Virus record (IMG/VR): IMGVR_UViG_3300025133_006890
Span: 20,035 to 84,034 of that record
Strand: one strand, 5' to 3'
Origin: a virus
Length of the DNA: 64,000 nt
Below the pieces are notes generated by a model, which worked only from the letters and a program-made list of their open reading frames with translations, did no database searches and was not told where the DNA came from. Shown in pieces: positions 1-9,062 of this stretch (position 1 is the stretch's first letter; the number at the start of each line of letters is the position of its first letter). A program made the translations under genes and the position numbers.

Positions 1-2
1 CT

Positions 3-590
3 ATCGATGTCCTTGGATATTGGATTGATTTAGACTTTTGGCAGCCAGCAGACAAAGCTAATGCCCGAAAGGAAATTGGAATCCCATCCGACAGTTACAT
101 TATTGGTTCATTCCAGCGAGACACGGAAGGTCATGATTTGAAGAGCCCAAAGCTGGAAAAGGGGCCAGATTTATTTGTAGACTACGTGAAGAGAAATAAG
201 AGGGAGAATATGTATGTTCTCCTTGGCGGCTGGCGAAGACAATATGTTAGGAGAGAACTGGAGAAAGCTAATATCAGTTACATATTGATGGAACAGGTTG
301 CCCGATCAAAACTTAGAATGATGTATGCAGCTTGTGATTTATATATTGTGTCATCTAGGCATGAGGGCGGACCACAAGCCGCACTTGAAGCTCCAGCGAT
401 GAAAGTCCCGATTGTTTCAACCAATGTCGGGATTGTATCTGAAGTTTTGCCGGATAATTGTATAGTTGATATTACTAAAAGCGAATACATTCCAACAGAA
501 GAAGATGTTTTAGAAGCATATGATAACGTACAAAAGTACAATTTAGTTGACCATGTTCAAAAATATGGTATGATGTTCTGGAGGGTTTAA
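3..590 (+). CDS. Glycosyltransferase family 4-like, 5' end outside window
   Basis: C-terminal part of a GT-B glycosyltransferase that would move a sugar from an activated donor to a glycan. The reading frame is open from base 3, so the start lies upstream; 195 codons are visible. A GSFQRDTEG segment near visible residue 35 and KGPDLF after it are typical of the start of the donor-binding domain. The E-x7-E signature is present (HEGGPQAALE), followed by a PIVSTNVG segment as in the GT4 family. It is joined directly to the GDP-mannose dehydratase gene, whose ATG follows the stop at once. Family assignment is firm; donor and acceptor cannot be read from the sequence. Confidence 0.85.
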   Translation: MDVLGYWIDLDFWQPADKANARKEIGIPSDSYIIGSFQRDTEGHDLKSPKLEKGPDLFVDYVKRNKRENMYVLLGGWRRQYVRRELEKANISYILMEQVARSKLRMMYAACDLYIVSSRHEGGPQAALEAPAMKVPIVSTNVGIVSEVLPDNCIVDITKSEYIPTEEDVLEAYDNVQKYNLVDHVQKYGMMFWRV

Positions 591-1562
591 ATGAGAGCAT
601 TAATAACAGGTATTAACGGAATGGACGGCAGCCACCTTGCCGACTTCTTACTTAAGAAGGGATACGAAGTATATGGTTTGGAGAGGCGCTCGTCGTCCAA
701 AAACCGAATCAATACCAGCCACTTAGAAGGCAAGATTGAGTTCCTGACTGGAGATTTGACAGATCAGAATTCTCTAGTACGCGCCTTAAAAACTTCAAAT
801 CCAACAGAAGTATATAACCTTGGAGCCCAATCGTTTGTTAAAGAGAGTTGGAATACACCGGAACAAACGTCGGATGTTACTGGTCTTGGAGTTCTTAGAA
901 TCCTTGAAGCCATTAGAGAATATAATAAGGATATCAAATTCTACCAAGCCAGTTCCTCTGAAATGTTTGGCAGAATGACTGAAAACCCAGCATCTGAAAC
1001 AACTCCATTTTACCCAAGAAGTCCATATGGAGTTTCGAAACTATATGGTCACTGGATTACGAAGAACTACAGAGAGTCATACGGTATGTATGCTTGTTCT
1101 GGGATTCTTTTTAACCATGAATCCGAGCGACGGGGCATTGAGTTTGTTACAAGGAAGATCACGGATGGTGTAGCAAAGATCCACTTTGGGTTAGCTGACT
1201 ACATTACGCTTGGGAATCTTGAATCGTATCGAGATTGGGGATACGCACCAGACTATGTTGAGGCAATGTGGCTAATGCTCCAACAAGATAAAGCTGATGA
1301 TTTTGTCATTGCCACAGGAGAAACACATTCAATTCGTGAATTCCTGCAAGAAGCATTTGCTTATGTAGGCATCGCCAATTGGAAGAAACATATCAAACAA
1401 GATCCTAGATTTATGCGTCCCGCTGAAGTAGATGTCTTGTGCGGTAACGCAAACAAAGCGAAGGTGTTGTTGGAGTGGGAACCAAAAGTTCCGTTTGATG
1501 GTTTGGTCAGTCGTATGATGACTAGTGATATAGGGATAGTAGGGAAACTTAATGGATTTTAA
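591..1562 (+). CDS. gmd: GDP-mannose 4,6-dehydratase
   Basis: Short-chain dehydrogenase that converts GDP-D-mannose to GDP-4-keto-6-deoxymannose, the precursor of GDP-fucose, GDP-rhamnose or GDP-perosamine. The NAD(P)-binding TGINGMDGSH motif is at residues 6-15. The active-site region SSSEMFG is near residue 121, and the catalytic Y-x3-K is in SPYGVSKLY near residues 146-150. NHESERRG near 176 and NLESYRDWGYAPDYVEAMW near 208 are characteristic of Gmd rather than of general epimerases. At 323 aa it is slightly shorter than bacterial Gmd (about 345-370). No dedicated GDP-fucose synthase or perosamine aminotransferase is visible in the window, so the final sugar is unknown. Confidence 0.93.
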   Translation: MRALITGINGMDGSHLADFLLKKGYEVYGLERRSSSKNRINTSHLEGKIEFLTGDLTDQNSLVRALKTSNPTEVYNLGAQSFVKESWNTPEQTSDVTGLGVLRILEAIREYNKDIKFYQASSSEMFGRMTENPASETTPFYPRSPYGVSKLYGHWITKNYRESYGMYACSGILFNHESERRGIEFVTRKITDGVAKIHFGLADYITLGNLESYRDWGYAPDYVEAMWLMLQQDKADDFVIATGETHSIREFLQEAFAYVGIANWKKHIKQDPRFMRPAEVDVLCGNANKAKVLLEWEPKVPFDGLVSRMMTSDIGIVGKLNGF

Positions 1563-2310
1563 TTTAAAGAGAGATAAAAGAGTAACAGCAATTAAAACTG
1601 TCGGCATCAAAGAGAAACTTGAAGATCTTGGCGTTCAACTTGATCGCGATATCGTGCTTGGAGACTTTGACACCATTGGTGAGTATACTGCAAAAAGGTC
1701 GCGCAGCCGTGGAACTGATTTATATAAGTCAGTCGGGTGTTTTTATAGGCCAAATTATGAACGTGGTATCTTAATTTATAGTTTGATTAAGAAATACAAT
1801 ATTAAATCATTTTTGGAAATTGGTTTTGGTAGAGGCTATGCTACGTTCTGTGCCGCACACGCCATGATGGAGGCTGACATCGATGGCCGCATCGTCACTG
1901 TTGACCCTGCAATCGATGAAGAACAATTGAAAATGTTAGGCAGCGTGTTCCCAAAAGAGTGGTTTGATAAGATTGAGTTTATCAAGAATCGGTCTGACGC
2001 TGTTCTTCCGAGGATAGAAGAATCGTTTGATATGGTTTATATCGACGGCGACCACTCATATGCTGGCACCAAGTCGGATTGGGAGGGCACCAAAGATAAG
2101 TTCAACAAGTGTTTACTGTTCGATGATTATCATATGCCGTCAAAAGATCACCACGACATCGATTGTGCTAAAGTAATTGATGAGATCGACGACCCTAGTA
2201 AGGAATTGATTATCATGGACCGCAGGATCTTCCTAGACGACAGGGATTATCCAGACGAGAAGGTTGATTATGGACAAGTTCTGTTAACAAAATATGAAAA
2301 TCTGCATTAA
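1552..2310 (+). CDS. Class I SAM-dependent methyltransferase
   Basis: Probable O-methyltransferase acting on a sugar or on a glycan terminus. The SAM-binding motif I is FLEIGFGRGYA near residues 88-98. It is followed by a strand ending IVTVDP and by the DMVYIDGDHSY segment near 161, the pattern of the Methyltransf_24 family common in surface-polysaccharide clusters. The start overlaps the end of gmd by 11 bases and its own 3' end overlaps the next glycosyltransferase, which implies translational coupling. At 252 aa there are about 80 residues ahead of motif I. The acceptor is not known. Confidence 0.82.
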   Translation: MDFNLKRDKRVTAIKTVGIKEKLEDLGVQLDRDIVLGDFDTIGEYTAKRSRSRGTDLYKSVGCFYRPNYERGILIYSLIKKYNIKSFLEIGFGRGYATFCAAHAMMEADIDGRIVTVDPAIDEEQLKMLGSVFPKEWFDKIEFIKNRSDAVLPRIEESFDMVYIDGDHSYAGTKSDWEGTKDKFNKCLLFDDYHMPSKDHHDIDCAKVIDEIDDPSKELIIMDRRIFLDDRDYPDEKVDYGQVLLTKYENLH

Positions 2311-3178
2311 TAGAAAACCAGTAGAAGGCCCCTGGGGCGGCGGCAATAAGTTTATTAAAGCTTATTGCAATGCCCTACGCAAAGCAGGCCATGAGGTATA
2401 TCATAGTTTGGTTCCAAACCTAGATGTAATCCACCTTCAGGATCCACGACTAGACCAACTTGGCATTTCAATGAATGATGTCTTTCATTATAAAAAATAT
2501 TATCCAAATGTGAGAATAGTTCACAGAGTGAATGAGTGTGACGCCAGAAAAGGTACACAGGGCATGGACAAACAACTTCAACTGTGTAGCGCATTCACCG
2601 ATATAACTGTGTTTGTTTCAGACTGGATTGCTGATTATTTTCAGAAAAGCTGGTCGTGCGACAAGCGGACGGTTATAAAGAACGGCGTTGATTTAGATGT
2701 ATTCCGTCCAAATGAAAAATATCATAATGGCAAAGTTAACATTGTTGCCCATCATTGGTCAAACAATTTTTTGAAAGGCTTTGATATTTATAATAAGCTT
2801 GATGATTGGATTTGGGAGAATAGAGGTGAGTACACATTTACATACATTGGTCGCGACCAAGGCACATTCTGCAACACTAGAGTTATTAAACCAATTCACG
2901 GTACGGTACTTGGAGATGAATTGGGAAAATATGATGTATATGTGTCTGCAAGTAGATTCGATCCTGGCCCAAATCATATTTTAGAAGCTCTGGCTTGTAA
3001 ATTACCAACATATTCATTTATCGACGGTGGTGGCGCTTGTGAGTTTACTGGAAAAGACCACATTTATGATAGTTTTGACCAGTTGGCTGAGATTCTAAAA
3101 AAGAAGAAGTTTAACAAGAATAAATCCTCTTTAATATCTTGGGACGAGTGTGTTAAACAATATATGGACTTGATATGA
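2294..3178 (+). CDS. Glycosyltransferase, GT4-like
   Basis: GT-B-fold glycosyltransferase. The N-terminal segment GPWGGGNKF (residues 13-21) matches the glycine-rich first loop of this group. HRVNECDARKG and VIKNGVDLDVFRP follow the usual pattern at the junction between the two Rossmann domains, and YVSASRFDPGPNHILEALAC holds the late nucleotide-sugar loop. In that loop the first acid of the family's E-x7-E is replaced (D-P-G-P-N-H-I-L-E). It overlaps the methyltransferase upstream by 17 bases and the HAD fusion downstream by 4. Class is clear; substrate is unknown. Confidence 0.83.
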   Translation: MKICINRKPVEGPWGGGNKFIKAYCNALRKAGHEVYHSLVPNLDVIHLQDPRLDQLGISMNDVFHYKKYYPNVRIVHRVNECDARKGTQGMDKQLQLCSAFTDITVFVSDWIADYFQKSWSCDKRTVIKNGVDLDVFRPNEKYHNGKVNIVAHHWSNNFLKGFDIYNKLDDWIWENRGEYTFTYIGRDQGTFCNTRVIKPIHGTVLGDELGKYDVYVSASRFDPGPNHILEALACKLPTYSFIDGGGACEFTGKDHIYDSFDQLAEILKKKKFNKNKSSLISWDECVKQYMDLI

Positions 3179-4551
3179 TTGGATTGTTATGCTTTGATTT
3201 GGATGGGGTTCTGGTTGATGCTAGAGATATGCACTATGAGGCTTTGAATAGAGCCCTTGAATCGATAGATAAGTCGTATGTTATTAGTATGGAAGAGCAC
3301 CTGTCGACATACGATGGCCTACCAACAAGCAAGAAGTGCCAACTGTTAACACAATACAAGGGCTTACCCGAAGATGAGTACGAGTATGTTTGGCGCCGCA
3401 AACAACATGAGACTAGAAACCTTATATTAGAGATGGGATACGATAACCGTATGCGCCTTGTTTTGGAAAGGCTCAAAGACTTGGGATATAAAATTTGTGT
3501 TGCATCTAACTCTATTAGGGAGTCGCTTAAAATGATGCTCCTAAAAAAGGGTTTGTTAGAATATGTTGATTTTTATGTTTCTAACCAAGATGTTAAGAAT
3601 CCAAAGCCCAATCCTGAAATGTATTTTCAATGTATGATCAAGGCCGAAGTGAGCGCCAAAGAGACTTTGATTATTGAAGACTCTCATATCGGCCGCGCCG
3701 CAGCAATAAGCTCTGGTGCCCATTTGTGTGCGGTTGAAGACCCAGAAGCTGTGACATTTGATAGGATTAAGTCAGCAATAGAAGAGGTGAACAAGGTGGC
3801 AAAAATTAAGCCAAAGTGGCAAGGAAAAGATATGAATGTTCTCATTCCAATGGCCGGCGCCGGAACTAGGTTTGTTCAAGCTGGATACACATTTCCAAAG
3901 CCACTAATTGAAGTCGCCGGAAAGCCCATGATTCAATTGGTTGTTGAAAATCTCAATTTGGATGCTAAGCATATTTTCATCGTGCAGAAAAGTCATTATG
4001 AAAAGTATAATCTCAAATATCTTCTTAATTTGATTGCCCCAAACTGTGAGATTGTGCAAGTAGATGGAGTTACAGAAGGCGCCGCCTGTACGACATTGTT
4101 GGCAAAAGAATATATCGATAACGACAAGCAATTGGTCATTGCAAACTCTGACCAATTTGTAGAGTGGGACAGCAATGAGTTTATGTACTCAATGGTCGGC
4201 GACAACATTGACGGCGGCATCCTAACATTCAAGGCGACCCACCCAAAGTGGAGCTTTGCAAGACTTAATGAAGACGGCTATGTTGCCGAGGTCGCAGAGA
4301 AGAAACCCATCTCAGACACCGCTACGGTGGGCATTTATTTTTATGATAAGGGCTCTGATTATGTGAAGTATGCCGAGCAAATGATTGAAAAAAACGTTCG
4401 GACAAACAACGAGTTTTATGTTTGTCCTGTATTTAACGAAGCCATTGGCGACGGAAAGAAGATTAAAATCTTCAACATAGAGAAGATGTGGGGCATTGGT
4501 GATCCGGAAGGTTTGCGAAGGTTCGTAGAAAATTATAATGGAGATATATAA
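3175..4551 (+). CDS. HAD phosphatase / sugar nucleotidyltransferase fusion
   Basis: Two-domain enzyme of 458 aa. Residues 1-205 form a beta-phosphoglucomutase-like HAD domain: motif I FDLDGVLVDA, a motif II serine in VASNSIRES, and the acidic motif IIEDSHIGRAAA. Residues 222-458 begin with MNVLIPMAGAGTRF and FPKPLIEVAGKPMI, the nucleotide-binding loop of sugar-1-phosphate nucleotidyltransferases, followed by the NSDQF metal-site region. The fusion suggests that one protein handles both a phosphosugar (mutase or phosphatase step) and its activation to an NDP-sugar. ATG 3838 inside the gene would allow separate expression of the second domain. It sits beside a cupin, a kinase and a second NTase/HAD protein. 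The sugar is unknown. Confidence 0.85.
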   Translation: MIGLLCFDLDGVLVDARDMHYEALNRALESIDKSYVISMEEHLSTYDGLPTSKKCQLLTQYKGLPEDEYEYVWRRKQHETRNLILEMGYDNRMRLVLERLKDLGYKICVASNSIRESLKMMLLKKGLLEYVDFYVSNQDVKNPKPNPEMYFQCMIKAEVSAKETLIIEDSHIGRAAAISSGAHLCAVEDPEAVTFDRIKSAIEEVNKVAKIKPKWQGKDMNVLIPMAGAGTRFVQAGYTFPKPLIEVAGKPMIQLVVENLNLDAKHIFIVQKSHYEKYNLKYLLNLIAPNCEIVQVDGVTEGAACTTLLAKEYIDNDKQLVIANSDQFVEWDSNEFMYSMVGDNIDGGILTFKATHPKWSFARLNEDGYVAEVAEKKPISDTATVGIYFYDKGSDYVKYAEQMIEKNVRTNNEFYVCPVFNEAIGDGKKIKIFNIEKMWGIGDPEGLRRFVENYNGDI

Positions 4552-4919
4552 TGAAAGTAGTTAATAAGCCGTGGGGCAGAGAAATTTGGATTGAGCTGAA
4601 CGATAAGTATTGTCTTAAGAAGCTTTATATCAACGCCGGTTATAGGACATCATATCAATTTCACAAAGAGAAACGTGAGACCGTTTATGTCCTAGATGGA
4701 GAAGCTGTTGTTTTTCTAGAAAACAACGCAGGCGAAATCAAACGCCATGAGTTGGCTACTGGAGATTACTTTAGCGTCCCGCCGAAGATAAAGCATCGCA
4801 TTGTCGCAACGACAAATCTAACTTTGATGGAAGCTTCAACGCCCGAAGTCGACGATGTGGTCCGAATCGAGGATGATTCAAACAGGACTAATGGAAGAAT
4901 CGCCAGCGAACATGAGTAA
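4551..4919 (+). CDS. Cupin, phosphomannose-isomerase type II-like
   Basis: Single-domain cupin of 122 aa resembling the C-terminal isomerase domain of bifunctional mannose-1-phosphate guanylyltransferase/mannose-6-phosphate isomerases. PWGREIWIE (residues 7-15), YQFHKEKRETVYVLDGEA (about 36-53) and GDYFSVPPKIKHRI (about 78-91) give the expected metal-binding His/Glu set on a beta-barrel. With gmd nearby, a role in supplying mannose phosphate for GDP-mannose is plausible; other sugar isomerases share the fold. The start overlaps the upstream stop by one base. Confidence 0.8.
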   Translation: MKVVNKPWGREIWIELNDKYCLKKLYINAGYRTSYQFHKEKRETVYVLDGEAVVFLENNAGEIKRHELATGDYFSVPPKIKHRIVATTNLTLMEASTPEVDDVVRIEDDSNRTNGRIASEHE

Positions 4920-4925
4920 CGAGTT

Positions 4926-5756
4926 TTGGAATCTTTTTGTTTCAAAGGGAATTCAGGATGTAAGATTGAAGTCTTACAAGGGAAGGCTTCTGTTGTAGTT
5001 CGGAAGCATTCTTCCGGAGCAGATTATAATTCAAGGCTAGCCGTACAAGCAACCAAACAGGCGCGACTTTTATCCGCACTATCATCATCAGATTTTATAG
5101 CTCCAAAAGTATTGTCGATTGGAGAAGACTATTTTGACATGGATTTTTTCCATGGTAAGGATATGATTTCTCACTTTAGTTCTTGTGGTAAAGATTCTAT
5201 TGTTAATTTTTGTAAGATTATACTTGACTTTATTAATGTTGAAATTCAAAACTCTAGTTTAGAGTTATTTCATAAGTGCGCGTTTTTAGACAAGTTTTAT
5301 AAGCTCAAGCCCGCTCTAGAGTCTGTCGATGCAGCGCGTATCGAGAGCTATTTCAATAACTTACCAACGATCATGATCCCACACGGCATGTGTCATGGAG
5401 ATTTAACCTTATCAAACATGCTTGTCAACAAATTAGAAGATCAAATTTGTTTAATTGATTTTCTTGACACTTTCTATGAAACTCCACTGCAAGATGTTGT
5501 AAAGTTAAGGCAGGATACAAAATACATGTGGTCTATGTTATTCTATAATCACGAGCACGACTCCACCAGATACAAAATTGTCATGGCATATATCGATGAA
5601 CAACTAGAGAAACATATCTCAGACCAAAAATGGTATCAAACATATTATCGACCCTTCCAAATGATGAACTTTTTAAGAATAGTGCCATATTCATCTGGAA
5701 AGAAGAGGGATTTTGTTATTAGACAAATAGGAACCATGGTGAACGAATGGACTTAA
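4926..5756 (+). CDS. Aminoglycoside/choline-kinase-like phosphotransferase, TTG start
   Basis: Small-molecule kinase of the APH/choline kinase superfamily. The catalytic loop is HGDLTLSNML near residue 158 and the metal-binding aspartate is in CLIDFLDTFYE near 180. In capsule clusters such kinases phosphorylate sugars, polyols or amino alcohols before activation. The family-like N-terminal segment NSGCKIEVL begins only eight codons after the TTG at 4926, and no ATG or GTG is available upstream in this frame after the preceding stop, so the TTG is the best start. Its ribosome site is poor. An ATG at 4912 opens another frame for only about 28 codons. The substrate is unknown. Confidence 0.75.
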   Translation: MESFCFKGNSGCKIEVLQGKASVVVRKHSSGADYNSRLAVQATKQARLLSALSSSDFIAPKVLSIGEDYFDMDFFHGKDMISHFSSCGKDSIVNFCKIILDFINVEIQNSSLELFHKCAFLDKFYKLKPALESVDAARIESYFNNLPTIMIPHGMCHGDLTLSNMLVNKLEDQICLIDFLDTFYETPLQDVVKLRQDTKYMWSMLFYNHEHDSTRYKIVMAYIDEQLEKHISDQKWYQTYYRPFQMMNFLRIVPYSSGKKRDFVIRQIGTMVNEWT

Positions 5757-6802
5757 TAATTGCTGCTGCTGGCAAATCGTCAAGATTTCCCAATACTCGA
5801 CCGAAATGGCTGTTGACACACCCTCGCGGAGATTTAATGGTCACTGCGTCTATCAGGGGCCTTCCTGTGAATGAGTTCGAAATGATTCATTTGGTTGTCT
5901 TAAAAGAGCACTTGGAAAAGTATCAATGTGAGGGCGGGATAAAAGATGCCTTTGATATGATGGGTATCCGCGACAAACTAAACTTGGTCGTGTTGGATGA
6001 GCCAACTAGAAATCAGCCGGAAACGGTTAGCGCCTGCCTTCAAAAGACTCAACGTCAAACCTCTTTCTTTATCAAAGATGCGGATAACTATTTTGAATCT
6101 AATTTTATTGAACCAAATTCAATTTCGACATATAATCTCATGAACATGAATAGCGTTAATGCGAGTAACAAGAGTTACGTTGAAAAGAACGAGAAAGGGC
6201 TAGTCACTAATATCATTGAAAAGCAGGTTATTTCGTCAGAATTCTGTTGCGGAGGTTATTCATTCGCTTCCCCAGAGCAGTTTCTAAAAAACTTTAATGA
6301 GATTAAGCATCACGACAATCTTTATTTATCTCATGTCATATTTCAAATGATTTTGAATGGAGTTTCGTTTACCACAATGCCGGTTCGTGAATACTCTGAC
6401 TGGGGAACGCAGACAGATTGGAATGAATACAAGTCTAAGTTTGGAACTTATTTTATAGATATTGATGGGTTGCTGGTAGAGAACTCTGGACGATTCTTTG
6501 AACCATTTTGGGGAACGACCGAAGCTATTCAAGAGAATGTTGATCTCATTAATAAACTTTATTATTCTGGTAAATCTCAAATTATATTAACCACATCGAG
6601 AAGTCATAACCATTCTATTCCCACTGTTAATCAGTTGAAGAGAATTGGCATGCAATACCATCAGATTGTATATGATTTGATGCACTGCAAGAGAACCATC
6701 ATAAACGACTATGCTGCGACCAACGCTTATCCCTCATGCGCCGCAATCAACATTAATAGAGATAGTCGCACAGAATTGACAACTAAACTAGCTGGAGTTT
6801 GA
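5747..6802 (+). CDS. Nucleotidyltransferase / HAD-like fusion
   Basis: 351-aa protein whose domains run in the opposite order to the fusion at 3175. Residues 1-230 start with LIIAAAGKSSRFP and KPxWLL-like TRPKWLL, the loop of sugar nucleotidyltransferases, with FIKDADNYF as the metal-site strand. Residues 233-351 hold a HAD-like domain: motif I FIDIDGLLVEN near 236, a motif II threonine in ILTTSRSH, and IINDYAATNAYPSCAAIN, a segment I associate with capsule-locus HAD proteins. It overlaps the kinase gene by 10 bases. Together with that kinase it could build a phosphorylated, nucleotide-activated substituent. This is inference. Confidence 0.75.
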   Translation: MDLIIAAAGKSSRFPNTRPKWLLTHPRGDLMVTASIRGLPVNEFEMIHLVVLKEHLEKYQCEGGIKDAFDMMGIRDKLNLVVLDEPTRNQPETVSACLQKTQRQTSFFIKDADNYFESNFIEPNSISTYNLMNMNSVNASNKSYVEKNEKGLVTNIIEKQVISSEFCCGGYSFASPEQFLKNFNEIKHHDNLYLSHVIFQMILNGVSFTTMPVREYSDWGTQTDWNEYKSKFGTYFIDIDGLLVENSGRFFEPFWGTTEAIQENVDLINKLYYSGKSQIILTTSRSHNHSIPTVNQLKRIGMQYHQIVYDLMHCKRTIINDYAATNAYPSCAAININRDSRTELTTKLAGV

Positions 6803-6803
6803 A

Positions 6804-7589
6804 ATGAAAATTGGAGTAGCAATATCTGTATACAATAAAGGACACTTTGTGGCCACCAACATGCACATATTTGATGAGCTGTGGGTAGATAAACCCTATG
6901 TTTCGGTTTGTTGTAACGATTTTGGAACGTTTAAAAAGCTCAAGGGATTGAACCTTGACTCTCTTGTCTTGGGAAGAGATTTACCATATGCTACCAAGCC
7001 ACAATTAAGGTTGAGACAACATGATTGTATAAGAACATCTATTCTAGCAGCCGCCCCACATTGTGACTACATCATTCATTGGCACGCCGATGCATTTGCC
7101 CTAGATCAAAATGAAGTAGAGAAACTCATCGGACACATGGAGAAAAATCACTGTCACTTTGCCGCAAGGGGTTTGTGGAAGTCTTATCGAGATGTCAAAA
7201 TTCCAGATGGGGATTTAGATGATCACTTTTTCATTATTAAATCAGATCAGGCGCTATTAGTATTCGGAGAAGGCAGAGAGGCTCCATATAACAACTATGT
7301 TGAGTCGCTATCTGCTGCCGGATTGTGTTCGGAAGGTATATTATCAAACGTGGTTCAACGTGTTATACCACAAGATAGAATCCATATCTATTCGGATATG
7401 GGAGAGTGCGAAGTTCTACCAAGCAACCGAGTAGATAGAAGATATTCTGATGGAATTGCTCACAGGACTTTGCCACCTGTAAACTTTGACAAAGAAAGAA
7501 AGTTTTTACATTGTGATGATTTGCAGGAACTTGTTAAAATATTTAAAGAACAGAACATCAACACTGATTATATCGTAGGAGAATTATAA
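6804..7589 (+). CDS. GT-A-like glycosyltransferase, unassigned family
   Basis: Protein of 261 aa that begins MKIGVAISVYNK, like the first strand of GT-A glycosyltransferases. An IIHWHADAFALD segment near residue 92 may be the metal-binding DxD region (here A-D-A). A later DLDDHFFIIKSD segment is acidic and could also serve. I cannot place it in a known family by sight. It lies two bases after the NTase/HAD fusion and shares its stop/start base with the next methyltransferase. A transferase role in the glycan pathway is the most likely reading. Confidence 0.55.
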   Translation: MKIGVAISVYNKGHFVATNMHIFDELWVDKPYVSVCCNDFGTFKKLKGLNLDSLVLGRDLPYATKPQLRLRQHDCIRTSILAAAPHCDYIIHWHADAFALDQNEVEKLIGHMEKNHCHFAARGLWKSYRDVKIPDGDLDDHFFIIKSDQALLVFGEGREAPYNNYVESLSAAGLCSEGILSNVVQRVIPQDRIHIYSDMGECEVLPSNRVDRRYSDGIAHRTLPPVNFDKERKFLHCDDLQELVKIFKEQNINTDYIVGEL

Positions 7590-8278
7590 TGTCATTTAAT
7601 AGAGGATTAGCGCAGAGCATGTTTGGCGTCGGTACAGAAAAGGAATTGCGCGATAAGTTGTATGGGCGATGGAGTGATTTAACACCAGCTGAAAATGGTT
7701 GTATTTTAAGAAGATTAAGCGAATTTGATGAACCAAAATATTGCGAGATTGGTGTTTATTTCGGGGGCAATTTCTTTAATGTCAGCGAGTTCCTGAAATC
7801 ATCAAAAGAGAATTATTATATGTATGGGATTGATCTCTTTGAGAATCTTATTACAGAAACACAAGAGTCTCAAACTCACGACTTGTTCAACAAATGGAAC
7901 ATGTTAAATACTTCCGTTCACGGGGAACTAACAGAGGCTTTACGCAACTTTGGTTCTGAGAAGTTCTCCCTGCTGAAGGGTTATTCCCACAGAATAGCGG
8001 CACACCTTCCAGAAAAGTGTGACGTATTCTTCATTGACGGAAACCACACATACGAGCAGACAATGTTGGACGCACTGGCGTGTTCCAAGCGGGCCTCCGG
8101 TGGAAGTTACTTGATTTTCCACAATGCTTCTGATAACATTAAACCTGATCCGGAATATGTTGAAGAGGATGGAGGGCCACATCGTGTCGTCGAAGATCTC
8201 TGCAAGGATGATAAATTTGAATTCGTTGAGCGCATCGAGCGTTGCGCGGTTGTGAGGGTGAGGGATGAACAACATTGA
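7589..8278 (+). CDS. Class I SAM-dependent methyltransferase
   Basis: 229-aa methyltransferase of the Methyltransf_24 type. Motif I is CEIGVYFGGNF near residues 52-62, followed by YGIDLFENL. The segment CDVFFIDGNHTYEQT near residue 143 matches the IDG(D/N)H(S/T)Y pattern also seen in the gene at 1552, so the two are paralogues in family though not close copies. The SGGSYLIFHNAS stretch is the usual strand where an acidic residue is often found; here it is HN. It overlaps the following GT2 gene by 14 bases. Likely methylates a sugar; acceptor unknown. Confidence 0.8.
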   Translation: MSFNRGLAQSMFGVGTEKELRDKLYGRWSDLTPAENGCILRRLSEFDEPKYCEIGVYFGGNFFNVSEFLKSSKENYYMYGIDLFENLITETQESQTHDLFNKWNMLNTSVHGELTEALRNFGSEKFSLLKGYSHRIAAHLPEKCDVFFIDGNHTYEQTMLDALACSKRASGGSYLIFHNASDNIKPDPEYVEEDGGPHRVVEDLCKDDKFEFVERIERCAVVRVRDEQH

Positions 8279-9062
8279 GGTTACGATGCACATTACGTCG
8301 TTTAACAGACCAAAACGACTCAAAGCTTGTGTAGAATCATTCTTTTCCACATGCCTATACGACATGTCAAAGTTGGAACTGATTATAGTGGACAACGGTT
8401 CAACAGATACACAAGTCACAGATTACATTAAAGCCCTCAGTCCGCCCTGCGCTAAGTATTCATTCATATTGAATGAAAGGAATGACTATCCAAGCTGTCT
8501 GCGGTTTGCAAAGATTCAGGCTCGTAAGGAGGCAGCTGGCAAGTTTTTTATTGACTGCCCCGATGACCATATTTTTGTGGTTCAATCAGATTGGATTGGG
8601 GATAGCATTGCGAATCTTCACCAAGACAATACAATCGGGTGCGTTATCCACTTTGCCCAGCCACAATATCGATATGCCAAGTTGAACAACAAGATGATGC
8701 TACAGCCCACTGGACTATTTCGATCAATTTACAAGGGATACGCTGACTATCACGTAATGAAGCGGGCCGTTTATGAGCGTCTTGGAGAATATGAATACAA
8801 ACTTGGGCGTAAAGCCGAGGGCGAGTATATGGATCGGGCTTTGAGTTGCGGGTATTATAGAAATATAATGAGATTGCCCGTCGCCTTGATAAACGACGAC
8901 GGATATTCTTTTTCAAAATCAATAAGTATGGAAGATTTGGCTAGAGTTTTTGAAAAGCAAGAACATCCCGTAACAAATGAGCAGTTGATTTCATTAGCAG
9001 TTCAGATGAATCTAATTTCTATGGAGAATGATGACAAACCCTCTGATCACTTATCACGTTAA
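8265..9062 (+). CDS. Glycosyltransferase family 2
   Basis: GT-A enzyme of 265 aa. The N-terminal MHITSFNRPKRLKACVESF and LELIIVDNGSTDTQV are the hallmark first and second strands of GT2. FFIDCPDDHIFVVQ near residue 97 holds the probable metal-binding acidic cluster (DCPDDH). It overlaps the preceding methyltransferase and the next GT by 14 and 35 bases, so the three are probably co-translated. Donor and acceptor are unknown. Confidence 0.85.
   Translation: MNNIEVTMHITSFNRPKRLKACVESFFSTCLYDMSKLELIIVDNGSTDTQVTDYIKALSPPCAKYSFILNERNDYPSCLRFAKIQARKEAAGKFFIDCPDDHIFVVQSDWIGDSIANLHQDNTIGCVIHFAQPQYRYAKLNNKMMLQPTGLFRSIYKGYADYHVMKRAVYERLGEYEYKLGRKAEGEYMDRALSCGYYRNIMRLPVALINDDGYSFSKSISMEDLARVFEKQEHPVTNEQLISLAVQMNLISMENDDKPSDHLSR

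Noticed and set aside
4912-4998. Short frame from ATG 4912
   Set aside because: Ends after 28 codons; the overlapping frame carries all of the kinase motifs.
7940-8419. Minus-strand 159-codon frame
   Set aside because: Opposite the end of a clear methyltransferase and the start of a GT2; no motif or ribosome site.
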